A DNA stretch of 64,000 nt from an uncultured Lachnospiraceae bacterium (GTDB taxonomy: Bacteria; Bacillota; Clostridia; Lachnospirales; Lachnospiraceae). Below are positions 17,386 to 26,571 of the stretch, piece by piece. The notes below the pieces were generated by a model. The model had not been told where the DNA came from. It made no database searches and was given only the letters and a program-made list of their open reading frames with translations. The stretch spans positions 1 through 64,000 of the forward strand of contig CADACD010000012.1 of NCBI GenBank assembly GCA_902786365.1. Reading direction: 5' to 3'. The first letter of the stretch is position 1. Each line of letters starts with the position of its first letter. The translations under genes and the position numbers were made by a program.

Positions 17386-18924
17386 ATGCATTTTATCAAA
17401 AGCTATATTAACAGAATTAAAAAAAGTACAATTATCAAAGGAACCCTAATTCTTACCATTGCAGGATTTCTTACAAGGATAATTGGCTTTTTATTTAGAA
17501 TATTCCTAAATAACAAAATTGGTGCAGAAGGACTTGGAATTTATCAGCTAATTTTTCCAATTCAGATTATCTGTTATTCTGTATGTACAATAGGCTTTGA
17601 AACTGCTATTTCTAAAATGACAGCTGCCAGTGTCTGTGATGGAGTCCACTACCCGAAACGATATTTAAAATACGGACTTATCCTGTCATTTACCATGTCA
17701 CTTATCATGTCATTTGTTCTATTTCGTTTTTCGGGTTACATATGCGGTAATATTCTGTTTGAAAAAAGGTGCGATGTACTGATAAAAGCACTTGCCTTTT
17801 CCATTCCTCTTTCCAGTATTCATGCTTGTATCTGTGGATATTATATTGGCTGTAAAAATTCAAATATTACTGCACTTTCACAAGTAATTGAACAATTATC
17901 GAGAGTCATTTCCATCGTTGCAATCATCAACTATATTGAAAACATCGGCATAAAACCAAGCCCCTTAAGTGCTGTTATTGGTTCGGTAATCGGTGAACTT
18001 ATCTCATGTGTGTTTTGTATTTTTCATATTTCCAATCATATAAGGCTCTCAAGACGAAATCACCATCCGGTTCATCATCTTATACAATCCAAAAACAAAA
18101 AAATGATTGTTTTGGAAATTACAAAACTTTCCATCCCTATATCATTGAACCGTCTTATGCTTAGTGTACTACAGAGTATTCAAAGCATTTTGATTCCCAA
18201 TATGCTGATTTTACATGGTTATTCATCAGAAAAGGCTCTTGGTATTTATGGCATTTTACTCGGACTAGTCATTCCGTTTATCCTGTTTCCGGGTGCAATT
18301 ATCAATTCTATGTCTTTGCTGCTACTTCCTACAATTTCACAGGCAGACAGCAATGACAATACTTCTAAAATTCGTATCACGACTGAAAAAACGCTTCAGT
18401 TCTGTTTAATATTCGGTATTTTTTGTGCTGCTATTTTTATGAATTATGGAAAAGATATCGGACTTTATTTTCTCTCCGACAAAGAAGCAGGCACATATAT
18501 GTGCCTGCTCGGAATCCTATGTCCTTTTATTTATGTAACTTCCACACTTGCCAGTATTATCAACGGTCTAGGAAAAACTGCTGTCACGTTTGCTTTTGGC
18601 ATCATCTCTACCCTCCTTCAGATTGCTTCTATTGTTTTTATGATGCCTGAGTATGGTGTTTATGGGTATATTATCGGATTTTTGACAAGCAATATCTTAA
18701 ATGCCTTTTGTCTGTATCTCTATATCCGAAAACAAATTGGTGTGTCTATTAAACTGTTTTCATGGATACTTTATCCTGTTTTGGCGGGATATGTTGTTAC
18801 TCAATGTACCGGATTTGTCACAGCACTTTTGCCTTTTGATTATCCCGTTGCGAAAATGGTGATGTCACTTTTTGCTGTTACGATTGCTTATATATTACTG
18901 TTTAGGGATGAGTTTAAACTATAG
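17386..18924 (+). CDS. SpoVB/MurJ-type polysaccharide flippase (MOP superfamily)
   Basis: This 512-aa protein has about 14 hydrophobic helices and the N-terminal pattern GTLILTIAGFLTRIIGFLFR, as in SpoVB and related lipid-linked oligosaccharide flippases. SpoVB serves spore cortex synthesis, while relatives export lipid II or surface polysaccharides; sequence alone cannot decide. The ATG at 17386 is chosen because GGAG lies 6 nt before it. The longer frame would start with a TTG that overlaps the ribosome binding site. It is monocistronic and convergent with the Bce permease gene. Confidence 0.82.
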   Translation: MHFIKSYINRIKKSTIIKGTLILTIAGFLTRIIGFLFRIFLNNKIGAEGLGIYQLIFPIQIICYSVCTIGFETAISKMTAASVCDGVHYPKRYLKYGLILSFTMSLIMSFVLFRFSGYICGNILFEKRCDVLIKALAFSIPLSSIHACICGYYIGCKNSNITALSQVIEQLSRVISIVAIINYIENIGIKPSPLSAVIGSVIGELISCVFCIFHISNHIRLSRRNHHPVHHLIQSKNKKMIVLEITKLSIPISLNRLMLSVLQSIQSILIPNMLILHGYSSEKALGIYGILLGLVIPFILFPGAIINSMSLLLLPTISQADSNDNTSKIRITTEKTLQFCLIFGIFCAAIFMNYGKDIGLYFLSDKEAGTYMCLLGILCPFIYVTSTLASIINGLGKTAVTFAFGIISTLLQIASIVFMMPEYGVYGYIIGFLTSNILNAFCLYLYIRKQIGVSIKLFSWILYPVLAGYVVTQCTGFVTALLPFDYPVAKMVMSLFAVTIAYILLFRDEFKL

Positions 18925-18981
18925 ATGACATTCCTACTGAAGAGATTTCTTTCCGAAAAAGATTCGATGGACAATTCTTTT

Positions 18982-20970
18982 CTAATTCCTGCTCTTGATA
19001 ATACTCTTACTACACAAGTACGTCAGTATAAAATACCCTCCATATATCAAACCTATGACAACTGCTGTCACGATAATTGCCGGAAGTAGTCCGTCTAAGC
19101 CAAATATGGATGTAAGATATGTTCCGAACTTAATTCCAAAAACAGAGTGAATGCAGGCAAGTAATAACGGAAATGCAAAAAAGATACCTATCTGACCAAA
19201 TAATGCCTTGTTTATCATTTTCTCATCTGCACCTATTTTTCTAAGTACGGCATACCGGCTTATATTGTCTGCACTTTCAGACAGTTCTTTAAGTGCGAGT
19301 ATCGCTGCCCCTGAAATCAGAAAAATAATTCCAATATAAGACCCAATAAAAGTAAACATAATTCCCACTCCAACGCAGTCGTTATATAAACTTATTTTTG
19401 TTTCAATAGAACAACTATCAGTGGTTTGCATATTCATAATTTCTTCTTCAATTTTATATCTTTCCTCTTTCGTATTTGCTTTATAATTTCCAATCAGATT
19501 ATCAGCCATAGGTTCGCATCCTGCCAATGTATTATCCGGTACAATATACACTGCCGGATGGAAATTTCCGTCTGTTAATTCAATAAATTCATTTCGACAT
19601 GTTGTATATTTTGGAACCAGCTCATATCCGTTTACCAAAATTGCTGTGCCTTTTGCCAGTCTATCATTCAATTCCTTTTTCTGTACTTCACTTCCTCCTA
19701 TGATGATATACTCATTTTCCTCTAATTCATATGTTTTATTTTTATACATTTCTGCAATTTTGTTGTAATCACTTAAACTAACAACAGAACAGGCACTATT
19801 TACCTCACCGTCACTAATCATATACAAGCTATACGTATAGTATTCTACATACTTTTTGAGGTAAGATTCTAAATCATATCCTGCATTTTGATACAGGTTA
19901 ATAATATTGTTTTCCTCTCCCAGATAAACCATTTGTTCTTCCCTTTGTTCATATGTCGTCCTGCTACTGAAAAATTCTATATCTGCCTTGCAATTTTTCT
20001 TTACACCATCCTCTTCCGATTTCTTGACAGAAGTTGCAACTGACACGACACATATCGTGACAAAAAGCATAAGACAGATGATAGTCATTGAAAAAACAGT
20101 GGTATTAATTTTACTGCTAATCTGTCTAATCATAAAGCTGTTTAATCCTTTATAATATGTCTTTTTTAATGACATTGCAATTCTAAGCAGCAGTCCTGAT
20201 ACTGACCAAAAAATAAGAAAAGTGGACACTGCTCCGAGTACGATTGCCATAATCAGTCTATCTTGCGGATTTTTCATCATATATTTTACGCCTGCCGTAA
20301 CAAGGTAATACGCATATCCAAGCATTCCGACTGCGACTACAAAGATAATGGTACACAACACCGGATTTTTTATTTTCACTTTTTCATTTTTTCTCTCTGC
20401 CTGTATCAAATGAATGAGTTTACATTTTCCTATGATAAAAATATTAAAAACAATCACGATAAGATACATGATTCCAAAATACATAATGGTTTTTATGCAT
20501 GCATTTTTTGAAAATATGAACTTAAACTTTGTCATATCAGCCTCAAAGGTATTGGCAATAAATATACTCATAAACTGTGAGAAAAACACACCGATAATAA
20601 GTCCTACTACAAGCGAAATCATTCCAATGAGAAGTGTTTCAATAAATAAAATCATTGAAATCTTTCTCTTTCCCATTCCCAAAAGCAGATAAATGCCAAA
20701 TTCCTTATTTCTTCTCTTTATGAGAAATCTACTCGCATAGATAATGAGAAATCCAAGTATCAATGATACAAATACACTGACAGATGACAGTATTTTCACT
20801 ATTACCTGTATCATTATTCTCTGGTCAGCTGTTATCTTTAACATAACACCCTGTTTCTCAATTGCATTAAATACATAAAAAATGGCAACACCAACTATGA
20901 GTGTGAAGAAATAGATGGCATAATCTTTCATACTCTTTTTGATATTTTTAAATGATAATTTAAATAGCAT
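18982..20970 (-). CDS. BceB/VraG-type ABC transporter permease
   Basis: The 662-aa FtsX-family permease has an N-terminal helix, a group of three near 55-160, further pairs in the middle, an extracellular domain of about 200 residues (about 315-520) and three C-terminal helices. This is the layout of BceB-type permeases, which sense and detoxify cell-wall-targeting peptides such as bacitracin or lantibiotics. Its start overlaps the ATPase stop by 11 nt. The peptide specificity is unknown, since the extracellular loop is the variable part of the family. Confidence 0.88.
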   Translation of the reverse strand: MLFKLSFKNIKKSMKDYAIYFFTLIVGVAIFYVFNAIEKQGVMLKITADQRIMIQVIVKILSSVSVFVSLILGFLIIYASRFLIKRRNKEFGIYLLLGMGKRKISMILFIETLLIGMISLVVGLIIGVFFSQFMSIFIANTFEADMTKFKFIFSKNACIKTIMYFGIMYLIVIVFNIFIIGKCKLIHLIQAERKNEKVKIKNPVLCTIIFVVAVGMLGYAYYLVTAGVKYMMKNPQDRLIMAIVLGAVSTFLIFWSVSGLLLRIAMSLKKTYYKGLNSFMIRQISSKINTTVFSMTIICLMLFVTICVVSVATSVKKSEEDGVKKNCKADIEFFSSRTTYEQREEQMVYLGEENNIINLYQNAGYDLESYLKKYVEYYTYSLYMISDGEVNSACSVVSLSDYNKIAEMYKNKTYELEENEYIIIGGSEVQKKELNDRLAKGTAILVNGYELVPKYTTCRNEFIELTDGNFHPAVYIVPDNTLAGCEPMADNLIGNYKANTKEERYKIEEEIMNMQTTDSCSIETKISLYNDCVGVGIMFTFIGSYIGIIFLISGAAILALKELSESADNISRYAVLRKIGADEKMINKALFGQIGIFFAFPLLLACIHSVFGIKFGTYLTSIFGLDGLLPAIIVTAVVIGLIYGGYFILTYLCSKSIIKSRN

Positions 20971-21727
20971 CGCTTACATCACCTCCAAGCAACGTTACCA
21001 CATCAATGATTTTATTAAAAAATATTTTTCTACTATCTGCCCCTTTTCGTATTTCGTTAAATACTTTTCCATCTTTAATGAAGATCACTCTTGATGCGTA
21101 ACTTGCCGTAAACGAATCGTGTGTTACCATCAGAATTGTCGCATTAATGCTGTGGTTTAAAAAGTTGAATTTCTCAAGCAACATTTTGGCTGATTTTGAA
21201 TCAAGTGCTCCTGTCGGTTCGTCTGCCAATACCAGTGTTGGATTTGTGATAACCGCTCTAGCAGACGCAACTCTCTGTTTCTGTCCTCCCGACATCTGAT
21301 ATGGGTATTTATTTAAAACATCTTCTATATCAAGCTCTTTTGCCACTTTTTTTACTTCCTCATCAATCTTTTTTGCCGGATAATTCTGTATTGATAATGC
21401 AAGTGAAATATTTTCATATGCTGAAAGTGTATCTAATAGGTTGAAATCCTGAAAGATAAAGCCGAGCTTTTCACGCCTGAATTTATTGAGTGCATTTCCT
21501 TTCAGTCTGGTGATATCCTGTCCGTCAACAAAGATATTTCCCGATGTGACTTTATCAATTGTCGAAATGCAGTTAAGAAGTGTTGTCTTTCCACTTCCTG
21601 ACGCTCCCATTATCGCCACAAATTCTCCTTCCTGCACATCAAAAGATATATTGTCAATTGCCTTTGTGAGACTAGATTTACTTCCGTAATATTTTTCAAT
21701 CTGGTCAATTTTTAAAATATTTTTCAT
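20960..21727 (-). CDS. BceA-type ABC transporter ATPase
   Basis: The 255-aa ATPase has Walker A GASGSGKTT (about 41-49), a Q-loop in IFQDFNLLD, signature SGGQKQR, Walker B LVLADEPTGALD and switch His in VTHD. It belongs to the MacB/LolD-like group that pairs with BceB permeases, and it overlaps that gene by 11 nt. Upstream at 22010-22023 is a BceR-like operator, suggesting induction by the adjacent two-component system. Confidence 0.92.
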   Translation of the reverse strand: MKNILKIDQIEKYYGSKSSLTKAIDNISFDVQEGEFVAIMGASGSGKTTLLNCISTIDKVTSGNIFVDGQDITRLKGNALNKFRREKLGFIFQDFNLLDTLSAYENISLALSIQNYPAKKIDEEVKKVAKELDIEDVLNKYPYQMSGGQKQRVASARAVITNPTLVLADEPTGALDSKSAKMLLEKFNFLNHSINATILMVTHDSFTASYASRVIFIKDGKVFNEIRKGADSRKIFFNKIIDVVTLLGGDVSDAI

Positions 21728-21835
21728 TTCTATTTCCTTTCCATATTATAATACGTATTGTGATGCCTTTCATATATATGCTAAACTTTAGTCATAAGTA
21801 TTCATCACTTGTCTGGCTTTTCTTTTTTTATTACT

Positions 21836-21910
21836 TTATCTCAATAAAATGACTGCTGCAATAATGCCTGATAAAATAATAATTACCTTACCTAATTCTT
21901 TTCTATTCAT
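21836..21910 (-). CDS. 24-residue hydrophobic membrane peptide in the Bce locus
   Basis: A 25-codon frame begins with ATG at 21910 and has an excellent ribosome binding site (GGAGG, 7-nt spacer). It encodes a basic N-terminus MNRKELGK followed by 15 or so hydrophobic residues (VIIILSGIIAAVILL), ending in Arg and TAA. It sits on the same strand as bceA, 108 bp upstream of it and downstream of the predicted operator, so it would be the first gene of the transporter transcript. It resembles a single-pass membrane micropeptide. No family is recognised; it could be a translated leader or an accessory transporter subunit. Confidence 0.6.
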   Translation of the reverse strand: MNRKELGKVIIILSGIIAAVILLR

Positions 21911-22009
21911 CACTGTACCTCCGGTCTTCTTAAATTTTTAAGTTTCTCTTTACACAGGTTATTTTAATCATTTTCAATCTGTTTGTCGCAGTTTTTATAT
22001 TACAAAACC

Positions 22010-22023
22010 TTACAAAATTGTAA
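22010..22023 (-). promoter_or_regulatory. candidate BceR-type operator upstream of the transporter genes
   Basis: TTACAAAATTGTAA fits the TNACA-N4-TGTAA motif reported for BceR-like regulators in Firmicutes. A half-repeat TTGTAA follows on the minus strand about 10 bp further down. It lies in the 21911-22070 gap, which must hold the bceA promoter; a GCGACA/TAAAAT pair about 30-50 bp downstream is a possible but weak core promoter. Confidence 0.6.
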
Positions 22024-22070
22024 TGTTGACGTTTTTTCTGTAATTTAAAACCAGATGCACACAATCAAAA

Positions 22071-22105
22071 AACTGACTTATCATCCATATCATCATAAGT
22101 CAGTT
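22071..22105 (-). terminator. terminator of the bceR-bceS operon
   Basis: An 11-bp perfect stem (22071-22081 with 22095-22105) is followed on the minus strand by a run of six T. It separates the two-component genes from the transporter genes, which therefore have their own transcript. Confidence 0.85.
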
Positions 22106-22205
22106 CTGTCTTTATACCATTTTTCCATTCCAACCAATCACTGATAAATATTATATTACCTAAATATACGTTTACATTCTCAGTTTTCCATCAGAAAGAA
22201 TTCAA

Positions 22206-23237
22206 TCATTCCTTGTGTTCTTCACCTTCAATTTTATAAAAATCATTCTTCGCAAACATTATCATCACTTCTGTATATTCATCTTCCTTTGAACAAATAG
22301 AAACAGCATGTCCTAATTCATCACAAAGCATTTTCACAATATAAAGCCCCATTCCTGTTGATTTGGCATGTTTTCTTCCATTCTCCCCTGTATATGACTT
22401 TTTAAATACATTTGGCAGGTCACTCTCCATAATTCCGATTCCATTATCCTTTATGTGTAAAACCACCTTATCCTCTGTCTGCTCTGTAAATATCCAAATG
22501 CCAGACTGTCTTTTTTGTGACCTGTATTTAATGCTGTTATTGATAATCTGATTTAAGATAAATTCAAGCCACTTTTTGTCTGTCATCACTTTACATCTGA
22601 TATCTCTTACCTGCAATTCGATACAATTTTCCAGCAAATCTTCTCTGTTTTTTTGTGCGGCATTTGTAATGATTTTTCCAAGCTCTGTCTCCTTAATCAG
22701 GTAATCATTTGCCGCGTTTTCAGAACGGACATAATATAATACCTGATCGGTATAGAAATCCATTCTCCTTAACTGTTCTTTATACTTTTTGATATCCATA
22801 GAATTGTTGTGACACATTAATAAAAGGCTTGCAATGGGAATTTTCACCTCATGAACCCACATTTCTATGTAATCCTTAAAACTGTTAATACTGGTTTCGT
22901 ATTTTTTTACATTTTCACACATAGATTTGTCTATCTCATAAATCGAATCACATATCAATTCTCCCTCATAAAAAGAAGGTCTGTTTATCGTATCAATCAC
23001 AAGATATTTTTTGTCAAGGTGGTCAATATTTGTCCTCAGTTCATTATAAAAGTTATGTTTCCTAAAATAGTCAATCATGATGGCCGGAACAAGAAACAGT
23101 ATGCAGATGACAAGATATATCCATAAAAATGTATTCTGTACATGAAATACAATCAATAACGTTGTTGACACAAACACAAATACAAGTATCAAGATGATTT
23201 CAACAATTTTGTCCTTTAAATAATTTTGAAGCTTCAT
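22206..23237 (-). CDS. BceS-type intramembrane-sensing histidine kinase
   Basis: The 343-aa kinase has two N-terminal membrane helices (about 12-30 and 37-57) with almost no extracellular loop, typical of kinases that read the state of a BceAB transporter instead of a ligand. The phospho-acceptor His is in WVHEVKIP (about 128). The N box (ILNQIINNSIKY), the G1 box DNGIGI and the STGMGLYIVK G2 box are complete. It overlaps bceR by 4 nt (ATGA). Confidence 0.92.
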   Translation of the reverse strand: MKLQNYLKDKIVEIILILVFVFVSTTLLIVFHVQNTFLWIYLVICILFLVPAIMIDYFRKHNFYNELRTNIDHLDKKYLVIDTINRPSFYEGELICDSIYEIDKSMCENVKKYETSINSFKDYIEMWVHEVKIPIASLLLMCHNNSMDIKKYKEQLRRMDFYTDQVLYYVRSENAANDYLIKETELGKIITNAAQKNREDLLENCIELQVRDIRCKVMTDKKWLEFILNQIINNSIKYRSQKRQSGIWIFTEQTEDKVVLHIKDNGIGIMESDLPNVFKKSYTGENGRKHAKSTGMGLYIVKMLCDELGHAVSICSKEDEYTEVMIMFAKNDFYKIEGEEHKE

Positions 23238-23896
23238 TGTAAGATATACCCCTGTTTCTTTTTTGTCTCAATAGCATCTTCATAACCAAAGTCTGCAAGC
23301 TTAGCACGAAGTCTGCTAATATTCACTGTAAGTGCATTGTCACCTAGAAATTCATTATTGTCCCATAGTTCGGTCATCAACTCATCTCTCGATACAATAT
23401 TACCCTGTCTGTCCAATAAATGTTTGAAAATTATCATCTCATTTTTTGTAAGAGACAGTTCACCACTGTCATTTGATAAAACTCCCTTTGTAGGATACAC
23501 ATATAAATCTCTGTATTTTTGCTTGTTATCCGTATGGTCAAGTCTTTTTAAAATCGCTGATATACGAAGTAATAGAATGGTCGGATTGTAAGGTTTGGTA
23601 ATATAATCATCTGCTCCATAACTCATTGACAATACTTCATCTACTTCAGATGTTCTGCTTGTCACCATAATGACAGGGGTATCTGATTCTTTTCTGATTT
23701 CCCTTAAAAGCATTTCACCATTCATTCCCGGTATGTTGATATCAAGAAGGATTAAATCTGCAATAGATTTAAGAATTACCTCCTTTGCATTTTCAAAATC
23801 TTTAAGTGTTTCTGCCTCATAGCCAGAGTTGTCAAGAAGCTCTTTTAACTCAGTGCGTATTGATAAATCATCTTCTACAATTAATATTTTTTTCAT
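23234..23896 (-). CDS. BceR-type response regulator, OmpR family
   Basis: The receiver domain shows the acidic pair near residue 9, phospho-acceptor Asp in LLLDINIPG (about 52) and Lys in YITKPYNP (about 101). The C-terminal winged helix (LSLTKNEMIIFKHLL to the ETKKKQGYIL end) places it in the OmpR/PhoB family. The ATG at 23896 is chosen because GGAG is 6 nt upstream; a longer in-frame start at 23917 lacks one. It forms one operon with the kinase and likely activates the transporter genes via the motif at 22010. Confidence 0.92.
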   Translation of the reverse strand: MKKILIVEDDLSIRTELKELLDNSGYEAETLKDFENAKEVILKSIADLILLDINIPGMNGEMLLREIRKESDTPVIMVTSRTSEVDEVLSMSYGADDYITKPYNPTILLLRISAILKRLDHTDNKQKYRDLYVYPTKGVLSNDSGELSLTKNEMIIFKHLLDRQGNIVSRDELMTELWDNNEFLGDNALTVNISRLRAKLADFGYEDAIETKKKQGYILQ

Positions 23897-24086
23897 TATT
23901 ATCTCCAATTCTGTCATTATTTACTGCCTCTATTCTGTACAATCCCAAAAACAAATTATTTAGCATTTCCTGTAAAGCCATACTGTAGTCACCACATTCA
24001 TATAACACTATTATCTCTTCATTCAATTTTCAACACTAGATCTATATTGCATATAATAATACAAAAACTTAGAAAGGCATTCCCCA

Positions 24087-24569
24087 ATGACTGAAATCCC
24101 ATATAACAGAAATTTAGCCATCGCCTATGCCAGAAAATGGGCACTTGGCAGAAACCCGGCTTATTACGATTTTGAAAATCTTGGAGGTGACTGTACTAAT
24201 TTTGCCTCCCAGTGTATTTATGCAGGTGCAAAAATCATGAATTACACTTCTGTCACAGGATGGTACTATCGCTCTTCTTATGACCGCTCTGCTTCATGGA
24301 CGGGTGTGAATTATCTTTATCGTTTTTTGACAACCAACAAATCCGTAGGACCTCACGCCCATGTAGTTTCTGCCTCAGAAGTACTGCCCGGAGATATTGT
24401 CCAGCTTGGAAATGAATATAATGAATTTTATCACTCACCGGTGATTACCGCCGTTACTCCTACGATTCTGGTGGCAGCACATACTTATGATGCCTTAGAG
24501 CGTCCGCTTTACTCATATGTATTTCATACAGCACGTTTTCTCCATATTGATGGTGTCCGAAAGTGGTAA
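24087..24569 (+). CDS. amidase-domain protein (Amidase_6, papain-like fold)
   Basis: The 160-aa protein is essentially one Amidase_6 (PF12671) domain. Visible are the N-terminal A-x-A-x-K-W pattern, the catalytic Cys in GGDCTNFASQ (about 38) and the His in YHSPVI (about 116). Such domains usually sit at the C-terminus of secreted wall-associated proteins. Here there is no signal peptide, so the enzyme may act inside the cell or on spore or internal substrates. It is monocistronic and divergent from bceR. Start supported by AAAGG 9 nt upstream. Confidence 0.85.
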   Translation: MTEIPYNRNLAIAYARKWALGRNPAYYDFENLGGDCTNFASQCIYAGAKIMNYTSVTGWYYRSSYDRSASWTGVNYLYRFLTTNKSVGPHAHVVSASEVLPGDIVQLGNEYNEFYHSPVITAVTPTILVAAHTYDALERPLYSYVFHTARFLHIDGVRKW

Positions 24570-24680
24570 ACTGTTCATAAACTCTGTTTTTGAATGTACC
24601 TACTACTTCCGGCATTCACTGCAAAACTAACTTCTATGTTTTAACATCTCTTTCAACATCTTACTATAATTCCAAACATT

Positions 24681-24722
24681 TGAAAAGCCATTAGTCAAAT
24701 ATTTTTGACTGATGGCTTTTCC
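24681..24722. terminator. bidirectional terminator between amidase and CAP genes
   Basis: A long stem (about 24682-24697 with 24705-24721), starting GAAAAGCCAT and including one G-T wobble, has flanking A and T runs that suit termination in both directions. Confidence 0.8.
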
Positions 24723-24748
24723 GGTTCCATATTAATCATTTATTTCTC

Positions 24749-25105
24749 TTATTCTTCATGCTTATTCTTATATGCTGTGACTCCCGACATTACGCCTCCC
24801 GTCAATGCTGCTAAAAACGCAACAACCATAGCACCATTAGATACTTTGCTCATTTTTTTCTGATACTTTTCCTCCTCTTCATCCATATTATCTTCTTCAT
24901 CTAACGTCACTTCATAATAATAATTTGCCTTAGTTGCTTTAATAACTTTCTTTGCTTTTGTTGTCTCTTTCTCTGTTTCTTCTTCAGTTTGTGTCTCACT
25001 TTCGCTTTCTTCGTCTTGCTTTACAGAAGTAATCTCCTGTGTTGTTTCTTCAATGGTCGTCTCTGCTACTGTTTCTTTGATAGTCTGTGGCTCTATGATA
25101 ATATT
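24749..25105 (-). pseudogene. out-of-frame C-terminal membrane anchor of the CAP protein
   Basis: Directly after the CAP gene stop, the +1 frame stays open for 118 codons. It encodes a Glu/Thr-rich linker, then a helix (GAMVVAFLAALTGGVMSG) and a short basic tail ending in TAA at 24749-24751. It has no start codon or ribosome binding site of its own at the junction. A single extra base near 25106 would explain the split; removing it gives one protein of about 480 aa with signal peptide, CAP domain, linker and membrane anchor. No long homopolymer is present at the break. Confidence 0.7.
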
Positions 25106-25106
25106 T

Positions 25107-26195
25107 TCAGTTTGCCGGTTCTGTAACTTCTACATATTGTTCTGTAGATGTGCTGCCTCCTAAATATGTGTTACCAGAATATGAACTGCTTGCTGTTACA
25201 GAATTTAAATCAAAAAATTTCACTTCATAAGAAACATTCTGCCTTAAACCTGTTATCTCTACTTTGTATACATCCCCCGGATTATAACAACCTATCCCAT
25301 TTGGTCTGAAAATAATACATCCTGGCACACCATACCATTGGTTATCAACATAAAGCTCACCATCTGCATGAGATTTCGAAAAACTCCATGTCTTTCCATT
25401 AGTGATACATGTCAATTTCACATTGACAGAATTATAATCCACATCATATCCCATTGAAATACTCCATGGACTGTTGCTTGAAAAAAACGATGTGGGCATT
25501 ACCTGTGCAGGCCATGCTACACCATACTTATCTGTTGCTGCTCCAAACGAATCAAATACATACATAGCAGTATATAAATCCGTTTTGCCAAATCCGGTCA
25601 TTTTCATAGCAGGGTTCAATATCCAACGTCTGTGCCCCAATATTGTTATATTGATACTATCTTCCTCAGCCATCCATCCATCTTTGATTGTTGAAGTCAA
25701 AGTCTGGTATCCCCATCCCAAATTTGCAGAACTTGTACCTGTATATCCTGCCTGATATAAATCATCACTCATGTTTGCCGGTTTAGCAGGAGCATGCTCC
25801 ATTCTTCCATTCACGGCATTCAATAGCGTTCCTGTCTGTACAAGTCTTGAATATTCATCATTTAAAGTAACATGATATGATATACCTGCCACATACCTTA
25901 TAAAATTCAGCATATTCAGAGCTCCCTGCATTGTCTCATTTGACAATCTTCCAGATGCATAAGGTGCTGTTGTTACCGGTGTCTGTGAATATGTCACACC
26001 ATCATAGAAAACACAACTGTCATAATATGCCTTAATTTCACCTTCATTATGATAATCTACATTGATTCCTTCCGATGCATATATGATAGTTTCTCCTTGC
26101 AAAGCATATATAAAAGCCGCTACCATCAAACCTATGTGCATACATACACTTTTCCCAACATTGCAGGATAAATATTTCCTTATACCCTTCGCCAT
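25107..26195 (-). CDS. secreted CAP (SCP/PR1) domain protein, 3' frameshifted
   Basis: The 362-aa product starts with a basic stretch and a hydrophobic signal sequence (about 19-39). A CAP domain follows from about 80 to 210, with the HAP and GHRRWILNP elements typical of bacterial CAP proteins. The remainder resembles an Ig-like or beta-rich tail ending in Ser/Thr-rich sequence. The frame ends at TGA (25107-25109), and the membrane anchor continues in another frame (24749-25105). The ATG at 26195 is preferred because AGAAGG lies 7 nt upstream; the ATG six bases earlier is too close. As it stands the protein would be secreted but not anchored. The molecular function of bacterial CAP proteins is largely unknown. 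Confidence 0.75.
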   Translation of the reverse strand: MAKGIRKYLSCNVGKSVCMHIGLMVAAFIYALQGETIIYASEGINVDYHNEGEIKAYYDSCVFYDGVTYSQTPVTTAPYASGRLSNETMQGALNMLNFIRYVAGISYHVTLNDEYSRLVQTGTLLNAVNGRMEHAPAKPANMSDDLYQAGYTGTSSANLGWGYQTLTSTIKDGWMAEEDSINITILGHRRWILNPAMKMTGFGKTDLYTAMYVFDSFGAATDKYGVAWPAQVMPTSFFSSNSPWSISMGYDVDYNSVNVKLTCITNGKTWSFSKSHADGELYVDNQWYGVPGCIIFRPNGIGCYNPGDVYKVEITGLRQNVSYEVKFFDLNSVTASSSYSGNTYLGGSTSTEQYVEVTEPAN

Positions 26196-26439
26196 AATCA
26201 TACCTTCTTTCTATCATGACCACATTTTATGCTATTTTCACATGTTACCTGCATTTATTCACGAATTTATTGTATATATTTTAACATTATTTTATACTTA
26301 ATTCAACATATTGACGGATTTTTTATAATTTTTTTATATAATTTGTGCAAATTGTATATAACTATTATGCCATCATCAAGTCATTTTTTCTTGCTACACA
26401 TCATTTTAAATATAACTAATTATGTAAAAAGGCAAAAAA

Positions 26440-26484
26440 GAAACTATCACATTAAGAAAATAAACTACTTAATGTAACAGCTTC
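26440..26484. terminator. terminator of metA (bidirectional sequence)
   Basis: Arms from 26440 and 26468 pair imperfectly over about 17 bp (CACATTAAG with CTTAATGT at the core), flanked by A6 and T6 runs. It lies in the 370-bp gap 26202-26571 between the CAP start and metA stop. Nothing else could be assigned there apart from an AT-rich region that should hold the CAP promoter. Confidence 0.6.
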
Positions 26485-26571
26485 TTTTTTAAAAAGCGCT
26501 ATTATATATTATTCCCATCAAAAAGTACATCAAATGAAATGTTTATATTTGGAAACTTATCCGTTTTTTTA

